Of a stretch of 37,176 bases of DNA, positions 1 through 7,298 are shown piece by piece. The stretch covers positions 1-37,176 of the forward strand of contig CAJFOF010000003.1 of NCBI GenBank assembly GCA_904395885.1, given 5' to 3'. Position 1 is the stretch's first letter; each line of letters opens with the position of its first letter. Source of the DNA: an uncultured Lachnospiraceae bacterium (GTDB lineage: Bacteria > Bacillota > Clostridia > Lachnospirales > Lachnospiraceae). Both the position numbers and the translations under genes were made by a program. The notes under the pieces were generated by a model, which was not told where the DNA came from, did no database searches, and was given only the letters and a program-made list of their open reading frames with translations.

Positions 1-38
1 AATTTGACAAAAAAATAAGCCAATCATGGCCTGAAATA

Positions 39-206
39 AGGATTCTTATGCTATTATCCCCTTAGAAGGGTGTCAAACACCCGGGACAAACTGGAACAGC
101 AGAGGATTCTTAAAAAAGAAGTTTCTTTTTCTAAGAGAATACGGTATAATAACCGCAAAGCGGTTATTATACCTGTGCATACCGGTTTCTGCGTTTACCG
201 CAGAAA
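39..206. repeat. Cluster of hairpins in the 5' intergenic region
   Basis: No gene is seen in 1-274. The stretch holds several inverted repeats: a 6-bp hairpin at 68-82 (GGGTGT/ACACCC, 3-nt loop), an imperfect A/T-rich hairpin around 106-139, a perfect 14-bp palindrome at 143-156/160-173 (3-nt loop AAA), and an 8-bp hairpin at 186-193/199-206. A 10-bp direct repeat AGGATTCTTA occurs at 39-48 and 103-112. The 14-bp palindrome contains TATAAT on both strands, but no convincing -35 lies 16-18 bp upstream on either side, so I do not call it a promoter. No T-run follows any of the hairpins. It could be an operator, a structured leader of the downstream genes, or the remnant of a small repeat element. 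Confidence 0.6.
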
Positions 207-274
207 TCCGGGCGCTGAGTTCCGTGCAGTTATGAATTTTAGTGGCAGACGAGATGACATTTGGAGGTGACCCC

Positions 275-1318
275 ATGGGAAGAGGAGGCGCATCAGGGGG
301 AAGAGGAGGAAGAGCAGGCAGAAGCCGCTCCAGCCATTCCAGCTCTTCCAGAAGCTTTTCAGGAAGATCACGGTCGAGTTCAACATTTGGCAGAGGCGGG
401 GGAAGAGCTTTCAGGGGGGCAGGTCCTTCGGGACCTTCTTTTCGGCCAGGACCGCTGCCCAGACGACCAAGAGGACCAAGGCCGCCCAGAAGCCGGTGGA
501 TTTTTTGGGGACGCCCCAGGACCTACGGGCATGTGGGATATGAGGGGGCAGGAACCGGCATTTTTTCAGTAATTGTGGTTCTTTTGATTGTCCTTTGCTG
601 TATGTTTTTGATGGCAAGGCCATTAGACGGAGGAAATAGCGGTGCGGCAGTGACAGTCAGCACGGTGAATCGAGATCCTCTCCCGGCAGACGCATGTATA
701 GAGAGTGACAAATGGTTTGAAGACCATTCCGGATGGATTACCAGCGATTCGGTGTTGATCCGGGGATTAAGGTCGTTTTATCAGGATACAGGCGTTCAGC
801 CTTACGTCATTATTACAGATCAGGTTAATGGGAAAGGGGCAGATCTCTCTGACGGAGAAGCAGAGCTTTATCTGGAGGAGACTTACGATAATTTGTTTCA
901 AGATGAGGGTCATCTGATTTTCCTGTTTATGGAATATGAGACAGGTCAGTATAAAGAATATCTGTACATAGGGAATCAGGCGTCTTCTGTAATCGACGAG
1001 GAAGCGCAGGAGATCATTTACGATTACGCCGATTACTATTATACATCTGATCTGGATGACAATGAATATTTTTCGACTGTTTTTGAAGAAGCCGGACAGC
1101 GGATCATGAGAAAAACTACCACCTCAAAAGATATTTTGCTTGGCGTCGTGATCGCAGTCAGTGTGATTGCAGTAATTTCCGTATGTGGATACGTTCTCGT
1201 AAAGAAGAAACAGGCGGATGCAAAAGAAGCAGAGGAAAAACGCAAGATTCTGGAGACCCCCATTGAAAATATGGAAGACATTGAGTTAAAAGAAAAATAC
1301 AGCGATAAAAAGGAGTAG
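275..1318 (+). CDS. TPM-domain-like membrane protein with Gly/Arg/Ser-rich N-terminus
   Basis: A 347-residue membrane protein of uncertain function. An upstream in-frame GTG at 242 is possible, but GGAGGTGA at 263-270 lies 4 bases before ATG 275, which decides the start. Residues 1-75 are low complexity, rich in Gly, Arg, Ser and Pro with RGG-like patches. A first membrane segment is at about 95-115 and a second at about 286-309, followed by a Lys/Glu-rich tail. The acidic domain between them (about 135-280), presumably outside the membrane, resembles the TPM (TLP18.3/Psb32/MOLO-1) fold in layout, with a TGVQPYVIITD strand and a later IFLFMEY...YIGN section. The gene ends 3 bases before a PspA/IM30 gene whose ribosome site lies in its last codons, so the two are almost certainly co-transcribed. 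TPM-like proteins next to PspA homologues are common in Firmicutes; a membrane-stress role is inferred. The domain call rests on pattern recognition only. Confidence 0.65.
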   Translation: MGRGGASGGRGGRAGRSRSSHSSSSRSFSGRSRSSSTFGRGGGRAFRGAGPSGPSFRPGPLPRRPRGPRPPRSRWIFWGRPRTYGHVGYEGAGTGIFSVIVVLLIVLCCMFLMARPLDGGNSGAAVTVSTVNRDPLPADACIESDKWFEDHSGWITSDSVLIRGLRSFYQDTGVQPYVIITDQVNGKGADLSDGEAELYLEETYDNLFQDEGHLIFLFMEYETGQYKEYLYIGNQASSVIDEEAQEIIYDYADYYYTSDLDDNEYFSTVFEEAGQRIMRKTTTSKDILLGVVIAVSVIAVISVCGYVLVKKKQADAKEAEEKRKILETPIENMEDIELKEKYSDKKE

Positions 1319-1321
1319 ATT

Positions 1322-1990
1322 ATGGCAACGATTTTTGAGAGAATCAGTTTGATTATAAAGTCCAATGTAAATGACCTGCTGACCCGCTTTGAGGATCCGG
1401 AAAAGATAATCGACCAGTGCCTTATCGATGCGAAGGAAGAATATGCAGTGATGTTGAAAGAGACGGCTTCAGTGAAAGGCAGTCTGACCGTCGCCAAGAA
1501 GAAGTTGAATGAGCTGAAGGAAGAGGAGGCTCAGTGGCAGTCGATTGCAGAAAAAGCGGTAAAAGCCGGAAATGACGGCGATGCGAGAAAAGCTCTTCAG
1601 AATGTGATGGAAGCAAAAACGCAGGCGGAGTCTCAGCAGGCGGTTGTAGATAAATGCGAAGAAGCCGCAGGCAAGGCCGAAGCAGCGCTGAATTCCTTTG
1701 CCGATCAGATCCGCGGTATGGAAATGAAGAAGGAAGAGCTGAAGTCAAAAGCAGTGGCGGCCAGAAGCCAGCAAAAGGCTAATGAGCTGAAATCCAGGAA
1801 TGTGGCCGGGAGTCTGAGCAAATTTAATGAAATGGCAGAACGGATTGACGCAGATCTGGCGGCTCAGGAGGCTCTGGCAGAACTGACAGGAGCAGAAGAC
1901 AGGGAAGAGGAAGACTTAAAGGCAAAGTATTCTTCTCCTGATGTGGATGACGCTCTGGCAGAGCTGAAAAAGAAGTTAGGAATGGAATAA
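1322..1990 (+). CDS. PspA/IM30 family phage-shock-like protein
   Basis: A 222-residue, almost entirely helical protein. It opens with an amphipathic MATIFERISLIIKSNVNDLL segment, followed by a DPEKIIDQ motif and a long Lys/Glu/Ala/Gln-rich coiled coil to about residue 190, the standard PspA/IM30/LiaH architecture at the usual length. Family members are peripheral membrane proteins that assemble into rings or rods on stressed inner membranes and limit proton leakage. The ATG follows AAGGAG inside the last codons of the preceding TPM-like gene, so translation may be coupled. A good terminator follows at once (1999-2054), so the operon has two genes. No PspF, PspB or PspC is nearby, which fits a Gram-positive-type system; the membrane partner here is probably the upstream gene. 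Confidence 0.88.
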   Translation: MATIFERISLIIKSNVNDLLTRFEDPEKIIDQCLIDAKEEYAVMLKETASVKGSLTVAKKKLNELKEEEAQWQSIAEKAVKAGNDGDARKALQNVMEAKTQAESQQAVVDKCEEAAGKAEAALNSFADQIRGMEMKKEELKSKAVAARSQQKANELKSRNVAGSLSKFNEMAERIDADLAAQEALAELTGAEDREEEDLKAKYSSPDVDDALAELKKKLGME

Positions 1991-1998
1991 GAGAAACG

Positions 1999-2054
1999 AT
2001 CCCCGTTGGAAAACTCAATGCAGAGCAATACAGATTCCGGCGGGGATGTTTTTT
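1999..2054 (+). terminator. Rho-independent terminator after the PspA-like gene
   Basis: The 13-bp stem 1999-2011/2035-2047 (ATCCCCGTTGGAA with TTCCGGCGGGGAT, two G-U pairs) has a 23-nt loop and is followed by six T at 2049-2054. It lies between the PspA-like gene and the ribosome site of the dipeptidase gene. The next gene starts only 20 bases later, so some read-through may feed it. Confidence 0.8.
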
Positions 2055-2074
2055 GCTGTAGATGGGAGGAAACT

Positions 2075-3070
2075 ATGAAAGTAGCTGATATGCACTGTGA
2101 TACCATAGGAGAGCTGTACAGGCTCAAGCAGGAGGGAAAGGAGGGGACTCTGGCGGAAAACGGTCTTCATGTGGCGCTGGACAAAATGGAAGCAGGGGAT
2201 TATGGCCTGCAGAATTTTGCGCTCTTTGTCTGTCTGAAGAATAATGAACAGCCTTTTGAGCAAGCTATGGAGATGGCGGATCTGTTTTATCAGGAGATTG
2301 AAAGGAACCGGGACAGGATCCGGGCAGTAACGACCTGGAAAGAGATCGAAGAAAACTGGAATGCTGGCAGGTTGTCAGCCCTTCTGACTCTCGAAGAGGG
2401 CGATGTTTGCCTGGGCAGACTGGAGCTTTTAAGGGATTTTTATCGTCTGGGCGTCAGGATGATGACTCTTACCTGGAACTATCCCAATCGTCTGGGCTGG
2501 CCAAACCAGATCATCTGGGAAGGACCGGACGCAGGAAAAGTGGTTCCGGACACAGAACATGGACTGACGGAGACCGGAATTGCCTTTTTGGAGGAGATGG
2601 AACGGCTGGGGATGATCATTGATATTTCCCATCTGAACGACAGAGGGATCCAGGACGTATTTGAACATACCAAAAAGCCTTTTGTAGCAAGCCATTCTAA
2701 TGCCAGAGCGGTAGCCTCCCATCCCCGGAATCTTACAGACGAGATGGTACGCAGGTTGGCAGACCGCGGAGGCGTGATGGGAATCAATTTCTGCGGTGCT
2801 TTTTTGCGGGACTGGAAGAGGGAAGAGGACGAGGAGAGTTTGGTGGAAGATATGGTACGGCATATTAAGCATATAAAAAATGTGGGCGGTATCGGCTGCA
2901 TCGGGCTGGGCTCAGACTTTGACGGCATTGGGGGCCGCCTGGAACTGTCTTCTGCGGCGGATCTGCCGAGGCTGGCCAGAGCCATGGAAAAAGCCGGATT
3001 TTCTGCAAGTGAAATAGAAGCTGTATTTTATAAAAATGTGCTGAATCTGTACAGGGAGCTGCTGGTATAG
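2075..3070 (+). CDS. Membrane dipeptidase (peptidase family M19)
   Basis: A 331-residue zinc dipeptidase of the renal dipeptidase/PepT-like M19 family, which cleaves dipeptides, including ones with a D-residue at the C-terminal side. The dinuclear zinc ligands are visible in the expected order: H7 and D9 in DMHCDT, Glu in LTLEEGD (about 107), H186 in DISHLND, H207 in ASHSNAR and D281 in GLGSDFDG. There is no signal peptide, so it is cytoplasmic. GGGAGGA at 2064-2070 precedes ATG 2075; a longer frame from 2006 would start inside the terminator hairpin of the previous gene and is rejected. No partner gene is adjacent. It may serve peptide salvage or turnover of wall peptides, but substrate specificity cannot be read from the sequence. 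Confidence 0.9.
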   Translation: MKVADMHCDTIGELYRLKQEGKEGTLAENGLHVALDKMEAGDYGLQNFALFVCLKNNEQPFEQAMEMADLFYQEIERNRDRIRAVTTWKEIEENWNAGRLSALLTLEEGDVCLGRLELLRDFYRLGVRMMTLTWNYPNRLGWPNQIIWEGPDAGKVVPDTEHGLTETGIAFLEEMERLGMIIDISHLNDRGIQDVFEHTKKPFVASHSNARAVASHPRNLTDEMVRRLADRGGVMGINFCGAFLRDWKREEDEESLVEDMVRHIKHIKNVGGIGCIGLGSDFDGIGGRLELSSAADLPRLARAMEKAGFSASEIEAVFYKNVLNLYRELLV

Positions 3071-3116
3071 GCGTCAGATTATTGTCTGAGAGAGCTGGCT
3101 GCCGAACCGAAATGAT

Positions 3117-3181
3117 TTTACATAAATTTTACATTCGCCTTAAAAAAACTTTACATTGTGCTGATAAAGTGAAAATATAAT
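3117..3181 (+). promoter_or_regulatory. Pho box and promoter of the Na/Pi cotransporter operon
   Basis: TTTACA occurs at 3117-3122, 3128-3133 and 3150-3155, with a degenerate copy (CTTAAA) at 3139-3144, so four half-sites start every 11 bp. TATAAT follows at 3176-3181. Direct TTNACA repeats on one helical face upstream of a -10 are the classic PhoB/PhoP binding arrangement, in which the activator replaces a good -35. The operon behind it encodes a phosphate transporter and a PhoB/PhoR-like pair, which supports autoregulation by phosphate starvation (inference). Confidence 0.8.
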
Positions 3182-3218
3182 GGTAAGGTTATGCCCGAAA
3201 TGGCGTCTTACCAGAAGC

Positions 3219-3260
3219 GTAACGGTTCAGCCGCATGATTCTGCATGGGCCAACTGTTAC
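3219..3260 (+). other. Long hairpin in the leader of the Na/Pi cotransporter gene
   Basis: GTAACGGTT at 3219-3227 pairs with AACTGTTAC at 3252-3260. The interior can pair further (GCC/GGC, ATG/CAT), giving a long interrupted hairpin in the transcript between the predicted start (about 3188) and the ribosome site (3283-3290). No U-run follows, so it is not a terminator. A second stem-loop, 3181-3195/3202-3213, straddles the predicted transcription start. Function unknown. Confidence 0.4.
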
Positions 3261-3292
3261 TCAAAATCATGGGAAATAATATGGAGGAAAGT

Positions 3293-4969
3293 ATGAAAGT
3301 TGAAGCACTTGGCGTGTTGTTCCAATTTATTGGCGGCCTTGGAATGTTTCTGTATGGAATGAATCAGATGGCAGATGGCCTGCAGAAGTCTGCGGGTCAC
3401 AGAATGCAGAGACTGTTGGAGGTATTGACTTCAAACCGACTGATGGGCGTGCTGTTAGGGGCCGGTATTACGGCGATTATTCAGAGCAGCTCTGCAACTA
3501 CCGTAATGGTGGTAGGATTTGTAAATGCGGGGATCATGAACCTTGCCCAGGCAGTAGGGATCATTATGGGTGCCAATATTGGTACTACAGTGACGAGCTG
3601 GATCGTTTCTATGAGCGAGTGGGGAGAGGTTTTAAAACCTGATTTCTTTGCGCCTTTGTTAGTAGGAATCGGAGCTGCAGTGATTATGTTTGCCAAAGAT
3701 TCCAAAAAGAAGGATATCGGCGAGATCATTACCGGATTTGGTTTCCTGTTCGTTGGCCTGTCATTTATGTCCTCATCGATTGAGCCATACAAAGACGCAC
3801 CGATTTTTTCCGAAATTTTTACTGTATTAGGAAGAAATCCTCTGCTGGGAATTCTCGCCGGAACTGTTGTTACGGCAATTATCCAGAGTTCTTCTGCTTC
3901 TGTAGGTATTCTTCAGACCCTGGCGTTCAATGGTATCGTAAACTGGCAGTCAGCTATCTTTATCACCCTGGGACAGAACATCGGTACCTGTATTACAGCG
4001 ATTCTTTCCAGTATCGGCGCCAACAGGACGGCCAAGAGGGCTGCTGTTGTCCATCTTCTTTTCAATGTGGTTGGAACCATTATTTTTGGAATTGCGATGA
4101 CGGTTGTATTCGCACTGAATCCTGTTCTGGCCAATTCGACCATTAGCAGTGTGGATATCTCAATTTTCCATACAACTTTTAACACAATCAATACAATTAT
4201 CCTGTTCCCCTTTGCCAACCTGCTGGTCAGAGCTTCCGGTTTTTTTGTGCCGGAGAAAAAGGGCGAGGAGAACGAACCTGCTCCGGATCAGGAAATGTCC
4301 CGCCATCTGGATGCCCGTATCCTGGAGACCCCTTCTCTGGCTATCGAGCAGATCCAGCATGAGATTATCGCAATGGGAGAAACTGTAAAGAAAAATCTCC
4401 GGCTGGCAGCTGATGCACTTCTCCACAATACAGAGGCAAGCGCAGAGCAGGTATATAAAAATGAGAAGATCATCAATAATATGCAGAAAATTCTTACCGG
4501 CTATCTGGTTCAGATCAATAACCATTCCCTGAATGAAGAGCAGCATCTTTTGGTGAAGAATCTGTTTTATTCCATCAACGATCTGGAACGAATGGGCGAC
4601 CACTGTGAGAATCTGGCCGAATTGGCAGATGAAAAGAGAAAGAGCGGGATCGTTTTTTCCAGCGAAGCATCCCAGGAGATGGACAACATGATCCGCTCTG
4701 TGGAAGAAGCGGTGGACAGCGCAGTGTCTGCAAGGAAAGATCACGATATGACTCTGGTTCGCCAGGTGTTCCGGAAAGAAGAAGAGGTAGACAGCCTGGA
4801 AGAGGACTTGAGAGAGAATCATATGCAGCGATTAGCTGATATGGAATGCACGATGGAAAACGGCGTGATCTTTTTAGACGCTGTCAGCAATCTGGAGAGA
4901 ATTTCCGACCACGCAGTAAATATAGCTGGTTACGTGAAGGAGGAATCGGCATGGAGCGGATCTATGTAA
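3293..4969 (+). CDS. Na+/phosphate cotransporter family protein with PhoU-like domain
   Basis: A 558-residue membrane transporter of the NptA/PNaS family. The N-terminal 330 residues are hydrophobic and contain the duplicated signature: GAGITAIIQSSSATTVMVVGF in the first half and GTVVTAIIQSSSASVGILQTL in the second, the QSSS repeats thought to line the Na/Pi site. About residue 350 onward is soluble, helical and PhoU-like (ERMGDHCENLAELA and ERISDHAVNIAGYV repeats), as in bacterial NptA homologues. GGAGGAAA at 3284-3291 lies just before ATG 3293; the earlier in-frame ATG at 3245 lacks a ribosome site and sits in a leader hairpin. The stop lies inside the response-regulator gene (19-base overlap), so transporter and two-component system are translationally coupled. 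A Pho box precedes it. Predicted role: sodium-driven phosphate uptake with a built-in PhoU-type regulatory domain. Confidence 0.9.
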   Translation: MKVEALGVLFQFIGGLGMFLYGMNQMADGLQKSAGHRMQRLLEVLTSNRLMGVLLGAGITAIIQSSSATTVMVVGFVNAGIMNLAQAVGIIMGANIGTTVTSWIVSMSEWGEVLKPDFFAPLLVGIGAAVIMFAKDSKKKDIGEIITGFGFLFVGLSFMSSSIEPYKDAPIFSEIFTVLGRNPLLGILAGTVVTAIIQSSSASVGILQTLAFNGIVNWQSAIFITLGQNIGTCITAILSSIGANRTAKRAAVVHLLFNVVGTIIFGIAMTVVFALNPVLANSTISSVDISIFHTTFNTINTIILFPFANLLVRASGFFVPEKKGEENEPAPDQEMSRHLDARILETPSLAIEQIQHEIIAMGETVKKNLRLAADALLHNTEASAEQVYKNEKIINNMQKILTGYLVQINNHSLNEEQHLLVKNLFYSINDLERMGDHCENLAELADEKRKSGIVFSSEASQEMDNMIRSVEEAVDSAVSARKDHDMTLVRQVFRKEEEVDSLEEDLRENHMQRLADMECTMENGVIFLDAVSNLERISDHAVNIAGYVKEESAWSGSM

Positions 4970-5640
4970 TCGAAGATGATGAAAATATACAGAACCTTTT
5001 AAAGGTATCGCTGGAAAGCTTCGGATATGAGGCTGAGTGTTTTGATACAGCGGAAGAGGGACTGAAAAGAATCGAAGAAGCCCCGCCTTCTCTTGTGATT
5101 TTTGACTGGATGCTTCCAGGTATGGATGGAATCTCTGCTATCCGGAAACTGAGAAGAACAGAGATCGGAAGCCGCCTTCCGATTATGCTCCTGACAGCTA
5201 AGGAGAGAGAAATGGATAAGGTGACGGGATTGGACTGCGGCGCAGACGATTATATGGTCAAGCCTTTCGGCGTTCTGGAATTGGGAGCCAGAATCCGCGG
5301 CCTTTTGAGAAGGAGCGGGCGTCAGGAGGGCACCGACAGTTTTGAGATCGGAAAGCTGAAGATCGAAAAATCTGTCCGGGAGGTCTATTTTGACGGGAAA
5401 CCCGTTCGCCTGACTCTGAAGGAATTTGAACTGCTCTGGTATTTGTCGCAGAATCGAAACCGCGTGGTGACAAGAGAAGAACTCCTGGACCACGTCTGGG
5501 GTTATGAGTATGCCGGGGAGACCAGAACTCTTGATATGCATATTCGGACTCTTCGCCAGAAATTGGGGGAAGAAGGAGCGTCTTACGTTATGACGATCCG
5601 AGGCGTTGGATATCGTCTGGTTCTGCCGGAAGACAAATAG
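4951..5640 (+). CDS. PhoB/OmpR-family response regulator
   Basis: A 229-residue transcription factor: receiver domain (about 1-118) and winged-helix DNA-binding domain (about 130-227). Receiver landmarks are present: acidic pair E8/D9/D10, phospho-acceptor D52 in FDWMLPGMDG, the Thr of LLTAKE, and the Lys of MVKPFG. The C-terminal domain has LTLKEFELLWYLSQNRNRVVTREELL and ends ...RTLRQKLG...IRGVGYRL, typical of PhoB-type regulators. AAGGAGGAA at 4937-4945 sets ATG 4951; a longer frame from 4846 lies inside the transporter gene. It overlaps the transporter by 19 bases and is followed after 32 bases by a histidine kinase. Given the Pho box upstream, it is probably this organism's phosphate-response regulator and binds its own promoter (inference). 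Confidence 0.93.
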   Translation: MERIYVIEDDENIQNLLKVSLESFGYEAECFDTAEEGLKRIEEAPPSLVIFDWMLPGMDGISAIRKLRRTEIGSRLPIMLLTAKEREMDKVTGLDCGADDYMVKPFGVLELGARIRGLLRRSGRQEGTDSFEIGKLKIEKSVREVYFDGKPVRLTLKEFELLWYLSQNRNRVVTREELLDHVWGYEYAGETRTLDMHIRTLRQKLGEEGASYVMTIRGVGYRLVLPEDK

Positions 5641-5672
5641 CGCTATCAGTCAGACGGAAAAGGTGAGGTTGA

Positions 5673-7067
5673 ATGCAGAAAACAATCCTGAAGAAATTCA
5701 TACAGGTTCTCCTGGTTGCCCTCCTGCTCAACAGCGTTATTTTTTACATAGCCAGCAGCAGCGCAATGCAGGAGACAGCCAGGAAAGACATGCTTTACAC
5801 TTTGAGGGCGTTGGACAGTTTATTGGACTATTCCGGCAACCTGGAGGAGCAGATCGCTCTTTTGGAAGCCGCTTCGGATGAAAATCAGAACCGCTTTACG
5901 ATTATCCGCGGGGACGGAGAGGTTCTGGTAGACAGCGGCCTGGAAGAAACTTCTGGTCTGGACAATCATCTGGAGAGAGAAGAGGTGCAGGAGGCCTTGA
6001 GGGATGGAATCGGAGAGGCCACCCGTCGGTCGGCTACCCTGGGAAGAGATATGATCTACGTGGCTTACCATTCGGAAAAGAGCGGCCTGGTTCTGCGCCT
6101 GGCAGCCCCTTACCTTGGCATCAGCGAATACCTTCCCATGTTTCTGCCTGCCGCGTGGCTCAGCTTTGCGGTGGCTCTGCTGGCGTCTTTTATAACGACC
6201 GAGCACTTTGTCTCTACTGTCACCCGCCCACTGCGGGAAATAGCCGGAGAAATGGAAAAGATGAAGGGAAATGGAGAACTATTCCATTTTGAGCCGTGCC
6301 AGTACCCGGAGATCAACATTATTGGAAGCACCACAGTAGCCATGAGCAGCAAGGTGCGAGAGTACTTGAAACAGATCGAGCAGCAGGGCAAAATACGGGA
6401 GGAATTTTTCAGCAATGCTTCCCACGAGCTAAAGACCCCCATTACATCTATTCAGGGATATGCAGAGCTTCTGGAGAGCGGCCTGGTGAAGGATGAGGCT
6501 ATGCGTCAGGATTTTATCCACAGGATCAGGATGGAAGCGTCCAATATGACCAGCCTGATCAATGACATTTTGATGATCTCCAGACTGGAATCCAGAGAGG
6601 CTAGGCTTTCCTATACCAACGTAGATCTAAAAGGAATTGTGGATGAAGTGGTGAACTCTGTCCGGCCTATTGCGGAAAAGAACCAGATCTATGTTCACAA
6701 GCGCTGTGATCCGGCGGTGATCTGGGCTGACGAGAAGCAGATGAGAGAGCTGATCAGCAATCTGGTGTCCAATGCGGTGAAATATAACCGCCAGGGCGGT
6801 CAGGTTTGGGTTCTGGTAAAGGATGAGAAGGAGAATTCATCTGTGGTCATCCAGGTCAGAGATAACGGTATGGGAATACCGGAGGAATCACTGCCGCGGA
6901 TATTTGAACGCTTCTACCGGGTAGAAAAAGGCAGGAGCAAAAAGGCAGGGGGAACCGGCCTGGGCCTTGCGATTGTGAAACATATTGTTACCTACTATAA
7001 GGGTACGATCGATGTAAAGTCAAAACTGGATGAGGGAACAGAATTTACTATACGTCTGCCTGCGTAA
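5673..7067 (+). CDS. PhoR-like sensor histidine kinase
   Basis: A 464-residue membrane histidine kinase. TM1 is at about 9-28, an extracellular sensor region of about 125 residues follows (29-154), TM2 is at about 155-176, and then HAMP. The HisKA dimerisation helix has H251 in FFSNASHELKTPITS. The ATPase domain shows the N box NLVSNAVKYN (about 363-372), G1 DNGMGIP (about 397-403), the F box IFERFYR and G2 GGTGLGLAIV (about 426-435). All catalytic boxes are intact. The preceding gene is its cognate PhoB-like regulator and the gene before that a phosphate transporter. Start ATG 5673 has AGGTGAGG upstream. The extracellular loop has no family I recognise. A weak hairpin with a short T-run overlaps the stop codon. 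Confidence 0.92.
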   Translation: MQKTILKKFIQVLLVALLLNSVIFYIASSSAMQETARKDMLYTLRALDSLLDYSGNLEEQIALLEAASDENQNRFTIIRGDGEVLVDSGLEETSGLDNHLEREEVQEALRDGIGEATRRSATLGRDMIYVAYHSEKSGLVLRLAAPYLGISEYLPMFLPAAWLSFAVALLASFITTEHFVSTVTRPLREIAGEMEKMKGNGELFHFEPCQYPEINIIGSTTVAMSSKVREYLKQIEQQGKIREEFFSNASHELKTPITSIQGYAELLESGLVKDEAMRQDFIHRIRMEASNMTSLINDILMISRLESREARLSYTNVDLKGIVDEVVNSVRPIAEKNQIYVHKRCDPAVIWADEKQMRELISNLVSNAVKYNRQGGQVWVLVKDEKENSSVVIQVRDNGMGIPEESLPRIFERFYRVEKGRSKKAGGTGLGLAIVKHIVTYYKGTIDVKSKLDEGTEFTIRLPA

Positions 7068-7082
7068 CGGGGCAGGCGTTTT
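7058..7082 (+). terminator. Weak terminator-like hairpin at the end of the kinase gene
   Basis: GCCTGC at 7058-7063 pairs with GCAGGC at 7072-7077 around an 8-nt loop, followed by GTTTTCTGT. The stem is only 6-7 bp and overlaps the stop codon, so termination is plausible but probably partial. Confidence 0.45.
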
Positions 7083-7150
7083 CTGTACCATTTTGGGATA
7101 GGCAGCCTGTCTCGTCTGTGAACTGTAAAAACCTGTCTTGGAAAAAAGTA

Positions 7151-7179
7151 TTTTCATTTTGTATTGCCTGTGGTATACT
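7151..7179 (+). promoter_or_regulatory. Promoter of the SH3b-NlpC/P60 gene
   Basis: TTTTCA at 7151-7156, a 17-bp spacer, then TATACT at 7174-7179 preceded by TGG (extended -10). Transcription would start near 7186, giving a leader of about 113 bases. Confidence 0.65.
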
Positions 7180-7203
7180 TATCGAGAGTTTGGCGTCAAT
7201 ATG

Positions 7204-7268
7204 CGGGGAGAATTTACCCCCACAGACAGTCGCCCGGGTCAAATTTGCCGGATCTTGGCGGCTGTCTG
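7204..7268 (+). promoter_or_regulatory. Structured 5' leader before the wall hydrolase gene
   Basis: Two stems are visible in the predicted leader: GGGG/CCCC around 7205-7220, and a strong 12-bp stem CAGACAGTCGCC (7223-7234) with GGCGGCTGTCTG (7257-7268), one G-U pair and a 22-nt loop that is itself partly self-complementary (CGGG...GCCGG). No T-run follows. Genes of this kind in Firmicutes are often under c-di-AMP (ydaO) riboswitches, but I do not find that motif's conserved blocks, so no riboswitch class is assigned. Confidence 0.5.
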
Positions 7269-7298
7269 CGCGAGAATAAAGTTAAGAAGGAATGATCT

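Noticed and set aside
143..173. Bidirectional promoter in the 14-bp palindrome
   Set aside because: TATAAT is present on both strands, but the -35 regions match poorly at any allowed spacing.
242..274. GTG start giving an 11-residue longer TPM-like protein
   Set aside because: GGAGGTGA at 263-270 is correctly placed only for ATG 275.
7186..7298. c-di-AMP (ydaO/yuaA) riboswitch before the NlpC/P60 gene
   Set aside because: The gene type fits, but the conserved blocks of the motif could not be found in the leader.
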